Shown here piece after piece: positions 8,793 through 17,308 of a stretch of 64,000 nt of DNA. Source of the stretch: G963665495 sp963677785 (GTDB lineage: Bacteria > Desulfobacterota > Desulfovibrionia > Desulfovibrionales > Desulfovibrionaceae). The stretch covers positions 1,984,001-2,048,000 of the forward strand of contig CAXXDH010000003.1 in the NCBI GenBank assembly GCA_963677785.2, in the 5' to 3' direction. The notes under the pieces were generated by a model. It was given only the letters and a program-made list of their open reading frames with translations. It made no database searches and was not told the DNA's origin. Every line of letters begins with the position of its first letter. Position 1 is the first letter of the stretch. The translations under genes were made by a program, and so were the position numbers.

Positions 8793-9827
8793 TCAGTCCT
8801 GAGTAGGCGTATTTTCGTCAGTATTCAGGTTGTCCAGCAGATCCGCGGCTTCGCCCATGTTCAGGCTGCGCAGCCCGTAGCGTTGTGCAAGTTTCCGGTA
8901 ATGTTTCAGCAGGCTCCGGAGTCCGGCCAGGTTCTGCTCCTGGTCGGCGCCCAGGTTGTGCGGATGCCACCAGAGATGAAAGACCTCGCCGTGTTTGGCC
9001 GCGCGGGTCATGCCGCGCTTGATGCGCAGCAGCCGCAACGACTCCAGCATCGGCCAGCCGGGTTTGCAGGGACGCAAAAAGGCGCTGGCTTTCAGATTGT
9101 AGGGCGGCTGGGCTCCGGCGGCGGCCAAAGGGTAGGTATGATCGCCGGTCAGGGGCAGATAGGTGTCCAGCAGGCGTAGGGCCCGTTCCAGACGCAGAAC
9201 TCCGCGTTTGCCGTCTCTGCCGCGGCCAAAGGCGTTTTCCGTGCCTCGGTAGCAGCGCAGTCCGTATTGCGGCAGCAGGGGCAGGCAGGCCCGGTTGACC
9301 TGGTTGCGGGGAAAAATCAGGCTTTTGAGAGATACTCTCCAGGGGCGGACGGCTTCCTGCGCGGCCTGGATGTCCGCGGCAAAGGTTTCGGCGCCTTGTC
9401 CGGGCTCGAGCGTATAGTAGTGGGAAAAAGTGTGCGAGCCGAGTTCCTGTCCGGGCGTGGCCAGAATTTTGTCGACCAGGGACGCGCCGAAATGATAGGG
9501 ATCGTTTTGCTCGTCCGGTCCGACGGTGTCATTTCCGTTCTCTTCCAGTCCGACGTAGGGACTGAGGTTGGTGTCGCGGTATTGGGGGCGGATTTCCGGC
9601 AGGCTCTGAAGCAAGGCCTGTTTGGTGGAGAAGCAGAGCAGGCCCACGGCGGCCCAGGTGGCCCGGATGCCGTAGCACTCGAACAGCTCCAGCATTCGGA
9701 CGACTGCCTCGCGACCGCCCAGGATCTGCCTGCCGTAGGATTGTTTGTCGCGCTTGTCCCGAACTCCCCACAAGAGTTCGAAATCCAGGGAGATGAGGAA
9801 AATTCCCCGTGCCTGGGATGTTGTCAT
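8793..9827 (-). CDS. Polysaccharide deacetylase (NodB homology) family protein
   Basis: A 344-residue protein with the NodB-type fold that removes acetyl groups from N-acetyl sugars. Visible motifs are the catalytic Asp in LISLDFELLWG (about residues 11-21), the metal-binding pair in GSHTFSHYYTLE, LIFPRNQVNR, and WWHPHNLG close to the C-terminus. There is no signal peptide, so it is probably cytoplasmic and may act on a glycan precursor. The start MTTSQARG is the first ATG in the frame, and the fold begins immediately. It ends two bases from the stop of the diguanylate cyclase gene. Substrate not determinable here. Confidence 0.87.
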   Translation of the reverse strand: MTTSQARGIFLISLDFELLWGVRDKRDKQSYGRQILGGREAVVRMLELFECYGIRATWAAVGLLCFSTKQALLQSLPEIRPQYRDTNLSPYVGLEENGNDTVGPDEQNDPYHFGASLVDKILATPGQELGSHTFSHYYTLEPGQGAETFAADIQAAQEAVRPWRVSLKSLIFPRNQVNRACLPLLPQYGLRCYRGTENAFGRGRDGKRGVLRLERALRLLDTYLPLTGDHTYPLAAAGAQPPYNLKASAFLRPCKPGWPMLESLRLLRIKRGMTRAAKHGEVFHLWWHPHNLGADQEQNLAGLRSLLKHYRKLAQRYGLRSLNMGEAADLLDNLNTDENTPTQD

Positions 9828-9971
9828 CGGTAAAGTCCGCCTTATGTTTTTGTCTCAGGGCATTTTTCTTACGCGCTGCAAAGGCGGCTTGCAAGAATTC
9901 AAACGCTTGTTTCTCCACTTCGGCGCGCGGAGAGCGCGGCAGCCGGCACGAGACTACTTCAAGGGGGCATC

Positions 9972-10589
9972 ATGGTCCGTTATACGGGCATCAATCATCT
10001 GGCAATGGTAACCGGCGACATGGACGCCACGATCCGTTTCTGGCGCGATCTGCTCGGCATGGATCTGGTGGCCGGCCTGGGCGGCGCTCACTATCGGCAT
10101 TATTTTTTCGCTATTTCGGAAACCGATACGATCGCTTTTTTCGAATGGGACGGGGTGGAGCCCATTCCGGAAAAAGATCACGGCGTGCCGGTCAAAGGTC
10201 CGGTTGCTTTTGATCACATTTCCCTCGGCGTTGCCGACGAAGACGCCTTGTTCGAACTCAAGGCCAAACTCGAGGCCGCGGGATTCTGGGCCTCGGAAGT
10301 CGTGGACCATGGCTTCATCCATTCGCTCTATTCTTTTGATCCCAACGGCATTCCCATTGAGTTCAGTTACATGATCCGGGAAGAGGATCCGCGCCGCCGT
10401 CCGCGTATGGTGGATCACAACCCAGCTCCGGGCGCGATGAGCGGGCCGTATCCGCAATCGTCGGCCTGGCCCGCCCCGGACCCGCTGCCTCAGGAAGAGC
10501 GCCAGGTGTTTCCCGGCGAGGGGGAGGAGTATCTTGATCCGCAAAACAATGTCTGGGGCCGCGAATTTTTTGCTGATGAAGACTCTTGA
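9972..10589 (+). CDS. VOC / glyoxalase-fold metalloprotein
   Basis: A 205-residue protein of the vicinal oxygen chelate superfamily (glyoxalase, extradiol dioxygenase, bleomycin resistance relatives). One VOC module covers about residues 1-135: NHLAMVTGDMDATIRFWRDL opens it, FDHISLGVADED gives the second half, and PIEFSYMI carries the last ligand, so His, His and Glu are in the expected places. The last 60 residues are Pro-rich and outside the domain (PAPGAMSGPYPQ). A ribosome site, CAAGGGGGC, precedes the ATG. No neighbour suggests a pathway, so the substrate is open; ring-cleaving dioxygenase-like is the nearest family name. Confidence 0.82.
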   Translation: MVRYTGINHLAMVTGDMDATIRFWRDLLGMDLVAGLGGAHYRHYFFAISETDTIAFFEWDGVEPIPEKDHGVPVKGPVAFDHISLGVADEDALFELKAKLEAAGFWASEVVDHGFIHSLYSFDPNGIPIEFSYMIREEDPRRRPRMVDHNPAPGAMSGPYPQSSAWPAPDPLPQEERQVFPGEGEEYLDPQNNVWGREFFADEDS

Positions 10590-10694
10590 TTGCGTATCCC
10601 GTACTTGCTCTTGTCGTGCTTTCTGGCTATTTCTCAGTTTTGTTTTTTCTCTCGGTGGGGGGCTTCTGATTATTTCTGAACAAAGGTTTGTTTC

Positions 10695-11273
10695 ATGGAA
10701 AAAAGATCTTTCGTAACCTTACGATTCTGCTGTTGTATTCTTTTATTTCTTAGTTTATTTTTTATCAGCTCTTGTGCGCCTGTCGGCGGCAAGCATTCCG
10801 GGGCAGCCTATAATTTCTACCATCCCATGAAGCCTGTTCAGGCCTGGGACGAGGATTTGGATCAGTGCGAGGAAAGCATTCGGGTGCTGCATGCCTCCGG
10901 GCGCAACCTTCTGGAAGACAAGGCGCAATCCCTGCGCCATTGCATGGAGGCAAAGGGGTATGTTTTCGATGCGCCGGCCATGCCCGTGGACGCTTCTTTT
11001 GAGCAACGTTCTTCCAACGATGAACTGTTTCCGGAATACAGCATTCTTGAAAGCGTCTGGCATTCGCCGGAACTGGCGGACAAACGTGCGTTTTATTTGC
11101 GGGGGACAGGACTTTCCGATGTGAGCGTATCGCCTGTAAATCTCGGTATGCGGGGAACCTGGTTCCGGGTTTTGATAGGCTCTGCCGAGTCGCGCAACGA
11201 ACTGTTCGGCTTGTTGCACGACGTGCGCGAAGGAAACGGGCTGCAGCATGCCAGGGTGATCAGAATCCGTTGA
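10695..11273 (+). CDS. Predicted lipoprotein, unknown function
   Basis: A 192-residue exported protein. The N-terminus is a basic stretch followed by a hydrophobic core and a lipobox ending FFISSC with Cys27, so it should be lipidated and tethered to a membrane. The body has a conserved-looking CEES...CMEAKGY pattern (two cysteines about 28 apart that could form a disulfide) that resembles envelope lipoproteins with short helical repeats. No enzyme motif is seen. It stands alone between two plus-strand genes. Not recognised further. Confidence 0.68.
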   Translation: MEKRSFVTLRFCCCILLFLSLFFISSCAPVGGKHSGAAYNFYHPMKPVQAWDEDLDQCEESIRVLHASGRNLLEDKAQSLRHCMEAKGYVFDAPAMPVDASFEQRSSNDELFPEYSILESVWHSPELADKRAFYLRGTGLSDVSVSPVNLGMRGTWFRVLIGSAESRNELFGLLHDVREGNGLQHARVIRIR

Positions 11274-11449
11274 CAGTTTTGACTTGAAGCAAACAAGAGT
11301 CGTGTAATTTTCTCCGGACCGGAACAGAGTTTGTTCTCCGGCCTGGAGTTGGTCTGAGCCGCAAGGAGTTCTTCGCAACAGTACAAGGCCTTAACCCGTA
11401 CGCAACCGGCGGTTGGCTGGCAATGCAACGCCTTTGGGGGAGACGGAAC

Positions 11450-13003
11450 ATGTGCCCGGCAGATAGAACCAACGTTGAAGAATATTGTTTGTGGGAAATG
11501 GAGGACCGGGAATTCCAGGTCGGCATCATCGGCACCGGCCCGGGCTTCATGAGCATTCTGGATATCATATCCAACGCCGAATATCAGGATTTCATACCAG
11601 GCATGCGGCTGGTGGCCGTGGCCGAAGGCGAATCCGGTTCGCGCAAACTGGAATTCGTGGAAAGGCAGAACATTCCCTGCTACGACAGCTACCCCGAGAT
11701 GCTTGCCGCGCATCCGGGCATCACTCTGCTGATCGAACTGCTGGGGTCTTCCCTCCGTTTGCGGGCCATCCGGGAAGATTTGCCCGAAGGCGCCAGCCTC
11801 ATCGACCATCAGGCCGCGGTGTTTTTGTGCGGAATGCACAACATGCTGCAGGCCGGAGAGCACTGCCGCCTGCATCTGGACAGCCAGCGGGCCTTGCTGC
11901 AGGCTATCATCGACGAGGTCCGCGAGGACATCCTGCTCCTGGACAAGGAAGGCAACGTCGTGGACATGAACAAAAACGTCAGCGCACGGCTGGGAAAAAC
12001 AAAGGAAGAACTTCTCGGGCTGCCCTGCTGGAAGGTGCAGACCCTGACCACGGGCCTGCCGTTTTGTCCCGAACCGGACAAGGATTGCCCGTTCTACAAA
12101 GCCCTGGTCAGCGGCGAGAAGGCCGAAAGCCTGATGACCAGGGTGAACAAGGACGGCCAGCTGGTCTATTTTCGCATCTATGCCTATCCCATTCATTCGC
12201 CCCTGGGCGGCATCAGCCACATTCTGGTCATGCGGCGGGACATCACTTCGCGTACGCTACGCGAGCGCAACATGCAGCAGCAGGAAAAACTGGCCATTGT
12301 GGGCGAGATGAGCGCTTTTCTGGCCCATGAGATCCGCAATCCACTGTTCGCTATCGCCGGATTTACCAAATCCCTGCAGCGCTCGGAAAATCTGAACCAG
12401 AAGGAACGCGAGAAAATCAGCATCATCTCCCAGGAAGCCGAGCGGCTGGACAGATTGTTGAGCAGCATTCTGAATTTCGTCCGGCCCTCGGGCGGCGTGA
12501 TGGAAGAGATCGATCTCAACGCGGTCATCCGCGATACCATCGAACTGCTGCAGTTCAGTTACAGCATGGAGGGCTACGGAATCGAGCATTTTCTGGATCC
12601 CAATCTGCCCCATATCCGGGGGCAGGGGGAAATGCTCAAACAGTGTATCGTCAATCTTGCCAAAAACGCTTTTGAGGCCATGCCCGGAGGCGGCACCGTG
12701 ACCCTGCGGACCTCCATGCAGGGGCATTACGTCACGCTCAACGTGGAAGACAGAGGCAAAGGCATGTCCCATGAGGCGCTGGAGCACGTCTTCAGTCCGT
12801 TCTATTCGACCAAGGGTAAGGGCTACGGCCTGGGGCTGGCTATGATCAAAAAGATCATCGAAGAGTTCGGCGGCCAGGTCGAATTGAAAAGCAAAGAAGA
12901 TGAGGGCACCATGGTAACCCTGTTTTTTTCGCCGGTGCTCGCCGCAACTTATACGTCCGTACCGGGCGGATCGGCAGTGGTGAATCCGTTCAACGAACCC
13001 TGA
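11450..13003 (+). CDS. Sensor histidine kinase with Rossmann-like N-terminal domain and PAS
   Basis: A 517-residue soluble histidine kinase. The N-terminus (about 15-125) looks like a Rossmann NAD-binding fold: VGIIGTGPGFMSILDII gives a glycine-rich loop, and LVAVAEGESGSRK and NIPCYDSYPEML match a dinucleotide-fold sequence. A PAS domain follows (about 150-265, ILLLDKEGNVVDMNKN, with a Cys pair region). The kinase core has H in FLAHEIRNPLFAIAGF, the N box in VNLAKNAFEAMPGGG, and G boxes DRGKGM and GKGYGLGLAMIKKI. There is no attached receiver. Start 11450 was chosen for its GGGGGAG site seven bases upstream over the ATG at 11423. No cognate response regulator is adjacent. A role linking redox or metabolite state to signalling is only inferred. 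Confidence 0.87.
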   Translation: MCPADRTNVEEYCLWEMEDREFQVGIIGTGPGFMSILDIISNAEYQDFIPGMRLVAVAEGESGSRKLEFVERQNIPCYDSYPEMLAAHPGITLLIELLGSSLRLRAIREDLPEGASLIDHQAAVFLCGMHNMLQAGEHCRLHLDSQRALLQAIIDEVREDILLLDKEGNVVDMNKNVSARLGKTKEELLGLPCWKVQTLTTGLPFCPEPDKDCPFYKALVSGEKAESLMTRVNKDGQLVYFRIYAYPIHSPLGGISHILVMRRDITSRTLRERNMQQQEKLAIVGEMSAFLAHEIRNPLFAIAGFTKSLQRSENLNQKEREKISIISQEAERLDRLLSSILNFVRPSGGVMEEIDLNAVIRDTIELLQFSYSMEGYGIEHFLDPNLPHIRGQGEMLKQCIVNLAKNAFEAMPGGGTVTLRTSMQGHYVTLNVEDRGKGMSHEALEHVFSPFYSTKGKGYGLGLAMIKKIIEEFGGQVELKSKEDEGTMVTLFFSPVLAATYTSVPGGSAVVNPFNEP

Positions 13004-13026
13004 GCGGTGTTCCGCGCCTTGACTCC

Positions 13027-13081
13027 GGTCTCCATTCGCTCTATCGCCAGGCCAGTACCGTCAGTTTTGAGTCCGGAGACC
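13027..13081 (+). promoter_or_regulatory. Possible ribosome-site-sequestering stem before the permease
   Basis: GGTCTCC at 13027-13033 is exactly complementary to GGAGACC at 13075-13081, which includes the only strong ribosome-binding stretch ahead of the GTG start at 13086. A seven-base-pair stem with a 41-base loop would cover it. No known riboswitch consensus was seen. Confidence 0.3.
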
Positions 13082-13085
13082 TGTA

Positions 13086-14801
13086 GTGCCTGAACAGTAT
13101 CAACGCCCTGATCTGCTTTATACGGTTGACGAAAATCCGCCCGTTGCCACCTGTCTGCTGCTGGGACTGCAGCATTTTCTGCTAGTGCTGATGTACGCGG
13201 CCGTTCTGGTGATCGTGAACAAGGAAACGGCCAGCGACATGGACTATACCTTGCGGATGATCACCGGCGCCATGCTTGTCTCCGGGCTGGGCACCATTGC
13301 CCAGTCGCTGCGCAAGGGGCCGTTTGGAAGCGGTTTTTTGATTTCCCAGACCCCCAGTACGCTGTATCTTCCTTTATCTCTTCATGCCGTGCAGGCGGGC
13401 GGATTCAGTCTGATGGCCGGCATGACCATGATCTCGGGCGCGTTCACCGCGTTGCTTTCCAGGCTGGTTACGCGTTTGCGGACCTTTTTTCCTCCGGAAG
13501 TCTGCGGCGTGGTGGTCATCGCCCTCGGACTCACGGTGATCAGCACCGGCCTGGCGCGTACGGTGGGCTATTCGAAGGACGATCCCACCATTCATGTCTA
13601 CGAATTGACCACTGGCCTCTGCACGCTAGTTCCCATGGTCTGGCTGGCGGTTTGGGGCGGTCGGCGGATGAAGCTGTATTCGTTTCTCGTGGGCTTTGTT
13701 TTCGGCTACATTGTCGCTTGGCTGCTGGGAGGCGTGCCCCACGCGCATGAAGATTTCGTGGCCAACGCGGCCTGGTTCGCCATGCCTAAGCTGGCCTTCT
13801 CCGGTTTGAGTTTTGATATCAACCTGCTTTTTCCCTTTCTGGTGCTTGGGCTCGCCGGAGCCATGAATACGTCCGGCCTGATTGTTTCCTGCCAGAAAAA
13901 CAATGACGCCAACTGGAAACGGGTGGACCTGGGCAGGCTGGGGTCCGGCGTGCTCGCCGATGGGGTGAGCGTGATCTGCTCGGGTCTTGTGGGCAGTCTG
14001 GGGAGCAACTCGTTGTCCAGCAGCGTGGGGCTGAGCATGATTTCCGCGACCACGTCGCGCCGCCTGGCCTGGTATGTGGGCGGCATGTTGCTGGTGGCCA
14101 TCTGGATGCCCAAGATTCCGGCTTTATTGGCTTGCGCGCCCAATGCCTGCATGGGCGCCATTCTGATCTACACGGCGGCCGTATTGCTCACCACCGGCAT
14201 GCAACTGGTGGCGTCGCGTATGCTGGATACGCGGCGGTTGTTTCTGGTGGGCTTCGCGTTGATTGCCGGACTGTCCGCCAAATACGCACCCTGGATGTTT
14301 ACTGATTTTCCGGCCTGGCTGCATCCTTTGACCTCCACGCCGTTGACCATGGCCACGGCGACCGCCATGCTGCTCAATATGCTGTTTCGTATCGGCATCA
14401 AGAAAAAAGTCTCGGCGACCTGGTTGCCCGGACGTACGCCTTCCACTGAGATCTACGGTTTTCTCGAACATTGGGGACGTGTCTGGGGGGCGCGGCCGGA
14501 GGTGGTGCAACGGGCCACCCAAAGCCTGGTGGAACTCTATGAGGTCCTGTCTATGCCGGGGGTTGCCTCGGGCGCTATCGAGATCGAAGCCCGGTATGAT
14601 GAATTCAACGTGCTGCTGTTGCTGCGCTATAGCGGCAAACACCTGGATTTCTTCGCTCCATTGCCCGCCAGCAAAGAGCTTCTGACCTGCGATACGGCCC
14701 TGATGCAACACGCGCTGCACCTGGTGCGCAGAGTAGCCGACAAGGCTGAATGCCGGCCGCGAAACGGCGGGCAGCTCGTACGTTTGGAGTTCGTGCATTA
14801 A
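13086..14801 (+). CDS. NCS2 family xanthine/uracil permease with C-terminal extension
   Basis: A 571-residue protein. About residues 15-440 form a multi-helix nucleobase:cation symporter (NCS2), with the GFLISQTPSTLYLPL loop early on, the FGYIVAWLLGGVP region, and the conserved LGSLGSNSLSSSVGLSMIS stretch near residue 305, equivalent to the substrate-binding motif of this family. It should carry a purine or uracil across the inner membrane. The final roughly 125 residues (from STEIYGFLEHWGRVWG) are not part of the transporter fold and look like a small soluble alpha/beta domain (SLVELYEVLSM, EIEARYDEFNVLLLLRYSG). Start codon is GTG at 13086, preceded by GGAGACC. It follows the kinase gene by 82 bases. 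Confidence 0.88.
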   Translation: MPEQYQRPDLLYTVDENPPVATCLLLGLQHFLLVLMYAAVLVIVNKETASDMDYTLRMITGAMLVSGLGTIAQSLRKGPFGSGFLISQTPSTLYLPLSLHAVQAGGFSLMAGMTMISGAFTALLSRLVTRLRTFFPPEVCGVVVIALGLTVISTGLARTVGYSKDDPTIHVYELTTGLCTLVPMVWLAVWGGRRMKLYSFLVGFVFGYIVAWLLGGVPHAHEDFVANAAWFAMPKLAFSGLSFDINLLFPFLVLGLAGAMNTSGLIVSCQKNNDANWKRVDLGRLGSGVLADGVSVICSGLVGSLGSNSLSSSVGLSMISATTSRRLAWYVGGMLLVAIWMPKIPALLACAPNACMGAILIYTAAVLLTTGMQLVASRMLDTRRLFLVGFALIAGLSAKYAPWMFTDFPAWLHPLTSTPLTMATATAMLLNMLFRIGIKKKVSATWLPGRTPSTEIYGFLEHWGRVWGARPEVVQRATQSLVELYEVLSMPGVASGAIEIEARYDEFNVLLLLRYSGKHLDFFAPLPASKELLTCDTALMQHALHLVRRVADKAECRPRNGGQLVRLEFVH

Positions 14802-15157
14802 AGACGACTACAATCCAAATCTTCTCGTCTGTATTTTTGTTGCCGGTAGAGTCTCCATATGGGAAGCTGTCGTATTGCATAGTAGCTCGAATGCTGTTGC
14901 GGAAAAAATCGCTGGCTCAAATCAGGCGATCCTGGTATGCATGGTCGCATTCCAAACAGGAACGTACCCGGCATCTGGTTTTTCAATAGTTGAACCAGGT
15001 CCTTGGTGCGCCAATAAGTACGCCCTTACGGGATACCCGCGTTGGTTTGTCCGGCCGAGCTTTCAGTCATGCCCCTGACCGCAAGCCCCTTAGTTCCGGC
15101 TGGACGCCCCTGCCTACGCGGGTATTTTTTTTGCCCGGCGTCGGGCATTCGCCCGGC
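14802..15157. other. Intergenic, no gene seen
   Basis: 356 bases between two converging genes. Short frames here have no recognisable protein. A weak hairpin AGACGA/TCGTCT followed by a T-rich run (about 14804-14841) could terminate the permease transcript. Nothing else stands out. Confidence 0.4.
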
Positions 15158-15736
15158 TCAGGCGCGCGCGGCAAGGGTCCATAGCGTGAAGCTCTGGCTG
15201 GGAAGAAAATCATGGGCTCCGGCGGGCGTATAGCCTGCTTCCCCCATGATCCTGCTGATTTTTTCCATCGACGACACGTGGCGGAAGAGGGAAATAGGGT
15301 CCCAGAACGGGCCCGGCAGATAGTCGATGATAGCCACCCGTCCGTCCGGGCGCAGATATTTTCCAAGTTCCGCGAAGCATTCGCCCGGGTCCTTGAGTTC
15401 GTGAAACACACTGCGGCTGAAGACCAGGTCCAGGCTTTCTTCGGGCAGGGGCAGGGGCTTTTCGGACGCCAGCACGGGGGCGATGTTGACCAGGCCCGCC
15501 TCGGAGGCGCGGCGCAGCACATAGTTCAGATACGTTGGCTTGACGTCGGCCGCGTACACTTTGCCCGATACGCCCACCTGGCGGGCAAAGGCCAGGCTGA
15601 AGTACCCGCCGCCCGATCCGAAATCCAGCACCGTCTGTCCCGGCTCAAGCGCAAGCGTTTCGAGAATCTCGCCCGCGCGTCTGTTGGGCCTGTCAGCCTC
15701 ATAATTCAACGCACGTAAAAACAGACTGGCGAACAT
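15158..15736 (-). CDS. Class I SAM-dependent methyltransferase
   Basis: A 192-residue methyltransferase of the UbiE/Methyltransf_11-type fold. The SAM-binding loop is seen at about residues 38-52 (VLDFGSGGGYFSLAFA), followed by VYAADVKPTYLNYVLR (acidic residue on strand 2) and SLDLVFSRSVFHELKD (motif III). No membrane segment or substrate-binding extension is visible, so the methyl acceptor is unknown. The ATG at 15736 is preceded by CAGAGGTATCAT. A hairpin repeat lies between it and the psp operon, so it probably has its own transcript. Confidence 0.85.
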   Translation of the reverse strand: MFASLFLRALNYEADRPNRRAGEILETLALEPGQTVLDFGSGGGYFSLAFARQVGVSGKVYAADVKPTYLNYVLRRASEAGLVNIAPVLASEKPLPLPEESLDLVFSRSVFHELKDPGECFAELGKYLRPDGRVAIIDYLPGPFWDPISLFRHVSSMEKISRIMGEAGYTPAGAHDFLPSQSFTLWTLAARA

Positions 15737-15778
15737 ATGATACCTCTGGAGACAGAGTACCCGTGTACTATTGCCAAT

Positions 15779-15841
15779 TGAAAGTTTTTGGGGATTCTCA
15801 AGGACCTTTTTTCAAGAAGGTCCTTGAGCCGCCGGAGGCAT
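15779..15841 (-). repeat. CCTCCGGCGG hairpin repeat, copy 3 (terminator of psp operon)
   Basis: Inverted orientation: AAGTTTTTGGGG, then arms CTCAAGGACCTT and AAGGTCCTTGAG, then CCGCCGGAGGC. It begins within two bases of the pspC stop, so read on the minus strand it is the first hairpin after the psp operon. Confidence 0.78.
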
Positions 15842-15842
15842 G

Positions 15843-16241
15843 TCAGCTCCGGTTTTGAAAGCGGCGTTCCCAGTCAAAGTCTTTGCTGGTGACGATATGT
15901 TCCATCCGCCTGATCCGGCGGTCCATGTTTTCGAATTTGCGTTTCACCCGTTGCAGGGCCATGCCGCGCGAGCCCGTGTAAGAATTATAGAATTCGCGTT
16001 CGGCCGTGCTTTTGAAAGGCACCACGGGTTCGGGCTTCATCAGCAGTCCGCCGATCAGATACAGTCCGGCCATGGGCCAGAGTCCGGTGAACAGCAGCAG
16101 CAGCACGGCAAATGCCCGGACCCAGAAAACGTTCAGATCGAAATATTCGGCCAGACCGCGGCAGACGCCCAGTATCACGCCTTTGCGCGAGCGGTACAGT
16201 CCGCGTTCGCGCCTGTCGAGGTTATTCCGTACGTATGGCAT
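15843..16241 (-). CDS. pspC: PspC-domain phage shock protein C
   Basis: A 132-residue inner-membrane protein of the phage-shock response. The PspC domain starts at LYRSRKGVILGVCRGLAEYF (about residues 12-33), where the GVCRGLAEYF signature is diagnostic, followed by two hydrophobic helices (WVRAFAVLLLLFTGLWP and AGLYLIGGLLM). The C-terminal half is charged and helical. In characterised systems PspB and PspC sense envelope stress and recruit PspA. The ATG at 16241 has a good AAGGAGA site; a start 30 bases upstream has none. It overlaps the end of pspB by 20 bases, indicating translational coupling. Confidence 0.93.
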   Translation of the reverse strand: MPYVRNNLDRRERGLYRSRKGVILGVCRGLAEYFDLNVFWVRAFAVLLLLFTGLWPMAGLYLIGGLLMKPEPVVPFKSTAEREFYNSYTGSRGMALQRVKRKFENMDRRIRRMEHIVTSKDFDWERRFQNRS

Positions 16242-16524
16242 CGTCTCTCTCCTTGTAGCTGTCGCGGCCATTATCCCGCTTGTCGTCCTGTTCCTGTTCC
16301 TTGTCCAGCAGCAGGGTCTCCAGGGTTTCGATGCGGTCTTCCATCCGGTTCAGGCTGTTGTATATTTCCTGGATCATCCGCGTTTCGCTTTCGCGCTCTT
16401 CGCTGTCCTGACCCGAGCCGCCGCCCCGCAACATTTTAAAGACCAGTACGGCCAACAACGCGAGCACAAGGACGCCTATCAGCATCACGCCCATGACGGC
16501 TCCCATGAAATGAAACATAAACAC
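16222..16524 (-). CDS. pspB: PspB-like phage shock protein B
   Basis: A 100-residue small inner-membrane protein. One hydrophobic helix (about residues 8-33, VMLIGVLVLALLAVLVFKM) is followed by a coiled-coil with the PspB-like pattern IYNSLNRMEDRIETLETLL. The E. coli protein is 74 residues; here the tail is longer and strongly charged (KEQEQDDKRDNG). It lies between pspA and pspC in the expected order, and its stop overlaps the pspC start. The position and heptad pattern support the call more than sequence identity does. Confidence 0.85.
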   Translation of the reverse strand: MFMFHFMGAVMGVMLIGVLVLALLAVLVFKMLRGGGSGQDSEERESETRMIQEIYNSLNRMEDRIETLETLLLDKEQEQDDKRDNGRDSYKERDDAIRTE

Positions 16525-16582
16525 AGCCTCCTGAATGAAAGTTTCGCCTTATCCTGCCACGCAACAGCCGCGCTGCAAAGCA

Positions 16583-17248
16583 TTACTTGCCGGCTCCGCG
16601 TTCCTTTTTCAGCGCTTCGAGTTCCTCCTGGATCTCGTCCTCGCCTTCGAGCAGGGCGAATTCATCGACCAGGCTGGGCTTGCGCGTCGGATTGATGATC
16701 TCGGCCTCGGCCTCCATACGCTCGATACGCTGTTCAAACTGCTCGAAGCGCAGAATGGCGTCGTTGCTCTCGGCCTTGCGGATGTCCTGCTGGGCCTTTT
16801 TCTTGGACGTGGCGCGGATGTGGCGCTGCACCAGCACGCGCTGCCGCTCCTGGGCGGTTTTCAGCTTTTCCTCCAGCTGCATGATGTCGTCCTGGGACTG
16901 CTTGACCAGCTCGTCCAGATATCCGGCCTCGGCCTGCAGCTGCTCGGAACGTTCTTCCCAGCGCCGTTTTTCCACCAGGGCTTCCTTGGCCAGGTCTTCG
17001 CGTCCTTTGTCCACGGCCAGAACGGCGCGGTCCTTCCAGGTGTCCACGTGCTTCTGCACGTCTTCCAGCTCGCGCCCGACCTTTTTCCTGTCGGCCATGG
17101 TGCCCGCGCAGGAGGCCTTGATCTCCACCAGGGTTTCCTCCATCTCGCGGATCATCAACCGGACCATTTTTTCCGGATCCTCGGCCTTGTCCAGCATGGC
17201 GTTGATGTTCGAACCGATAATGTCTCTGAAACGTGTGAAAATACCCAT
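16583..17248 (-). CDS. pspA: Phage shock protein A (PspA/IM30)
   Basis: A 221-residue coiled-coil protein of the PspA/IM30 family, the peripheral membrane effector that protects membrane integrity and restrains PspF. The start GIFTRFRDIIGSNINAMLDK is the family's amphipathic N-terminal helix, followed by AEDPEKMVRLMIREMEETLV, the most conserved segment of PspA. The rest is heptad-rich (residues 25-180). The usual family length is about 220-230. It is the first gene of the minus-strand operon, and a sigma-54 promoter lies 44-60 bases upstream of its ATG. Confidence 0.96.
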   Translation of the reverse strand: MGIFTRFRDIIGSNINAMLDKAEDPEKMVRLMIREMEETLVEIKASCAGTMADRKKVGRELEDVQKHVDTWKDRAVLAVDKGREDLAKEALVEKRRWEERSEQLQAEAGYLDELVKQSQDDIMQLEEKLKTAQERQRVLVQRHIRATSKKKAQQDIRKAESNDAILRFEQFEQRIERMEAEAEIINPTRKPSLVDEFALLEGEDEIQEELEALKKERGAGK

Positions 17249-17291
17249 AACAAGCCTCCTTTGGCATGGTTGCGGTCAGTTTCCCATGATA

Positions 17292-17308
17292 TAGCATAAC
17301 CCGTGCCA
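17292..17308 (-). promoter_or_regulatory. Sigma-54 promoter of the psp operon
   Basis: Read on the minus strand the sequence is TGGCACGGGTTATGCTA. It matches the -24/-12 consensus TGGCACG-N4-TTGCT with GG and GC in register, differing only at the first T of TTGCT. It sits between pspA and the divergent pspF. PspF, a sigma-54 enhancer-binding protein, is encoded next door. Transcription should start near 17281. Confidence 0.88.

Noticed and set aside
13004..13085. Purine riboswitch before the permease
   Set aside because: Too short and lacking the conserved loop-loop core; only a simple stem is possible.
17274..17287. Second sigma-54 promoter, plus strand, TGGCATGGTTGC
   Set aside because: GG to GC spacing is too short for a -24/-12 element.
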